From assembly GCA_025458985.1 (NCBI GenBank), contig JALORM010000103.1, forward strand, positions 1 to 6,521: 6,521 nt of DNA, given 5' to 3'. The position numbers and the translations under genes were made by a program. The stretch comes from Paracoccaceae bacterium. Lineage in GTDB: Bacteria; Pseudomonadota; Alphaproteobacteria; Rhodobacterales; Rhodobacteraceae. Positions 5,183 through 6,521 of the stretch are shown here, in pieces (position 1 is the stretch's first letter; each line of letters starts with the position of its first letter). A model generated the notes under the pieces. The model had not been told where the DNA came from and made no database searches. It saw nothing but the letters and a program-made list of their open reading frames with translations.

Positions 5183-5349
5183 TCGGCCCCGTGTTCGGAC
5201 CCGGGGTCTGCCGGCTCGTCCTCGGTGTCCTCGACCGGGATCGCGTAGGACCCCGTCAGCCACTTGCCCAGATCGACGTCGGCGCAGCGCCTGGAGCAGA
5301 AGGGGCTGTACTTCTCCGCCGGGGGCTTTCCGCAGATCGGGCAGTTCAT
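5164..5349 (-). CDS. yacG: YacG, zinc-finger DNA gyrase inhibitor
   Basis: This 61-residue protein matches YacG, a small zinc-finger protein that in E. coli binds GyrB and inhibits DNA gyrase. The zinc ligands are Cys3, Cys6, Cys18 and Cys22 (CPIC, then CSRRC). They are followed by the family signature DLGKWLTGSYAIP (26-38). Residues 40-61 form an acidic, probably disordered tail (EDTEDEPADPGSEHGADEG). The ATG at 5349 overlaps the stop of the RNase E/G gene as ATGA. A good SD, GGAGG at 5361-5357 on the minus strand, lies inside that gene, so translation is coupled but can also re-initiate. This start was chosen over a long upstream extension because the protein family begins just before the first Cys pair. 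Function in this organism is inferred from family. Confidence 0.93.
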   Translation of the reverse strand: MNCPICGKPPAEKYSPFCSRRCADVDLGKWLTGSYAIPVEDTEDEPADPGSEHGADEGKPH

Positions 5350-6386
5350 CGCAACGCCTCCGCCAGCGGCAGACGCTCGCGCTTGCGCTGCGCCTCGTAG
5401 TGGCCAAGGGGCGTCCAGCCGACAAGCGCGGTCTCGACCGGATCGGCCTTCAGCGCGGCCCTCAGCGCGCCTTCCACCGTACGCCGGTCGTTCTTCGGCA
5501 TCGGCGCGAAGTCGATGGCGACCTGCCCGCCCAAGCCGCGCAGCCTGAGCTGGCGCGGCAGCTCCCGCGCCGCGGCGATGTTCGCCTTGAGGCTGGCAGC
5601 GGGCGTCGTGTCGCCACCGGTGTTGACGTCGACCGCGATCAACGCGCGTGTCGGCTCGACCCACATCGTCGCCCCGCCGCCCAGCGCCACCTCGGCCGAC
5701 CGCAGCGCGTCGAGCGCGTCGAGGACGCCGTGCGCGGCGAAGGCCTTCGGCCCCTCGGCCACCTCGTCGGGCGGCGGGTCGGCCCAGTCGCGCCAGGCCA
5801 GCTCATGCGGGCCGGGCGCGTCCAGCAGCAATTCGGCCTCGCGGCCCGGGTCGGCGGCGATCCTTTCGCCAAGGTCGCGCATCGCGGCGATGTCGGCCGC
5901 GATCTCGCCGTCCTCGGCCCCGGCGGCGGCCGAGCGCAGGATCAGCCCCATGGCCGAGCCCGCCATCGCCCCGGCGGCGAGGGCCGACAGGCGCGCCCGG
6001 TCATCCTCGTCGCGGATGCGGCGCGAGAGGTTCAGGCCGGGCGCGTCGGGCGTGACGATCGCGAACCGCGACTTGAACAGAAGCCGCGGGGTGACGGGCA
6101 CCGCCTTGCCGGGTTCGGCATGGCCCGTCACCTGCACCAGCAGCGCCTGGCCGGGGCTCAGGCCCTTGGCCTCGCGCAGGAAGGCGCGCGCACCGCCCGG
6201 CAGCCGCAGGAAGACGCCCCCCTGCCCCTTCATCTGCCGGTCGACGAGGCCGCGGAACACCGCGCCCGGCCCGGGCGCGCCACCCTCGGGCGCCGCGACG
6301 AGCAGGTCTTCGAGCTGCCCGTCGACCATCAGCGCCGCCGCCTCGCGGCCCTGCACCTGCGACAGGACGACCACGCGCCCCTTCAT
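5346..6386 (-). CDS. Compact ribonuclease E/G family protein lacking the zinc-link region
   Basis: At 346 residues this is much shorter than E. coli RNase G (489). An S1-like N-terminal region (about 40-90, GGVFLRLPGGARAFL) is followed by LSRRIRDEDDRARL (120-133). Next comes the 5'-monophosphate sensor stretch GLILRSAAAG (147-156), with Arg151 and Ser152 where RNase E has Arg169/Thr170. The catalytic part has ALIAVDVNTG (248-257, Asp253 matching Asp303 of RNase E) and the invariant-like ARQLRLRDLGG counterpart PRQLRLRGLGG (277-287). IDF (291-293) supplies Asp292, matching Asp346. Both Mg-binding Asp are present, so endonuclease activity on single-stranded RNA is likely. The protein ends at LAEALR, just before the CPxC zinc-link that joins subunits in RNase E/G, and the small domain is absent. 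The start overlaps the maf stop as ATGA. Probable role: rRNA/mRNA processing beside a full-length RNase E elsewhere. Confidence 0.9.
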   Translation of the reverse strand: MKGRVVVLSQVQGREAAALMVDGQLEDLLVAAPEGGAPGPGAVFRGLVDRQMKGQGGVFLRLPGGARAFLREAKGLSPGQALLVQVTGHAEPGKAVPVTPRLLFKSRFAIVTPDAPGLNLSRRIRDEDDRARLSALAAGAMAGSAMGLILRSAAAGAEDGEIAADIAAMRDLGERIAADPGREAELLLDAPGPHELAWRDWADPPPDEVAEGPKAFAAHGVLDALDALRSAEVALGGGATMWVEPTRALIAVDVNTGGDTTPAASLKANIAAARELPRQLRLRGLGGQVAIDFAPMPKNDRRTVEGALRAALKADPVETALVGWTPLGHYEAQRKRERLPLAEALR

Positions 6387-6521
6387 CGCATCACCCCCGC
6401 GGCCTGCAACAGCGCCGCCGTCTCGGCCAGCGGCAGGCCCACGACGGCGGAATGCGAGCCCTGAAGCCAGGGGATGAAGGCGGCTGCCCGGCCCTGGATG
6501 CCGTAGCCGCCGGCCTTGCCC
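6383..6521 (-). CDS. maf: Maf family nucleotide pyrophosphatase, C-terminal part (partial at right edge)
   Basis: The minus strand is open from the window edge to a TGA at 6385-6383, giving the last 45 complete residues. They read as a Maf C-terminus: KAGGYGIQGRAAAFI, then a GSHSAVVGLPLAETAALL segment, the counterpart of the common GSYSNVVGLPL. Maf proteins hydrolyse modified or canonical nucleoside triphosphates to monophosphates and are linked to housecleaning and septum control. The catalytic N-terminal part is outside the window. The stop overlaps the RNase E/G start codon as ATGA. In Rhodobacterales maf usually follows infA, which would lie beyond the right edge; that is family knowledge and not visible here. 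Confidence 0.9.
   Translation of the reverse strand, partial: GKAGGYGIQGRAAAFIPWLQGSHSAVVGLPLAETAALLQAAGVMR

Noticed and set aside
5400..6464. Long plus-strand open frames opposite the RNase E/G gene
   Set aside because: Composition is Arg/Ala/Gly-rich with no domain, and the minus strand carries clear catalytic motifs of RNase E/G.

Overview
The window is very GC-rich DNA, roughly 70 % by eye, with tightly packed genes. It looks like chromosomal DNA of an alphaproteobacterium of the Rhodobacteraceae/Paracoccaceae type. The reasons are codon use strongly biased to G/C at third positions, the gene order maf - compact RNase E/G - yacG on one strand, a DUF1007/RcnA-like (ZevAB-like) pair, and an FNR-type box ahead of a polyphosphate kinase 2 gene. 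No rRNA, tRNA, CRISPR array, insertion sequence or phage gene was recognised.

Left part (1-482): the window opens inside the last 71 codons of a plus-strand alpha/beta-hydrolase-like gene that stops at 216. A 266-base intergenic region follows. It holds three successive potential stem-loops (217-253, 287-314, 335-359), the last followed by a short T-rich stretch and so a plausible terminator. Next come an almost ideal FNR/FnrL-type site (410-423) and a small GC palindrome (432-445), all in front of ppk2.

Middle part (483-5153), all plus strand: ppk2 (polyphosphate-dependent nucleotide kinase); a secreted DUF1007 protein with a canonical EF-hand loop, overlapping by 19 bases an RcnA/ZevB-like metal transporter with a 13-histidine cytoplasmic-type loop; a NorM-like MATE efflux pump; and a five-helix YdcZ/DUF606 membrane protein. 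The DUF1007/RcnA-like pair is one functional unit for divalent metal (zinc, nickel or cobalt) handling. The MATE and YdcZ genes have their own leaders and are probably separate units. Potential hairpins sit after ppk2 and after the MATE gene.

Right part (5164-6521), all minus strand: the end of maf, a compact RNase E/G and yacG. Each junction is an ATGA stop-start overlap, so the three are almost certainly translated as one coupled operon entering from the right edge. yacG and the YdcZ-type gene converge with only 10 bases between their stop codons.

Most genes are ordinary core or near-core alphaproteobacterial genes. The points most worth checking are the FNR-type box before ppk2, the structured leader region, the EF-hand in the metal-transporter partner, and the RNase E/G that lacks the zinc-link and is coupled to a separate zinc-finger gyrase inhibitor. 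I found no evidence of an entirely new multi-gene system.
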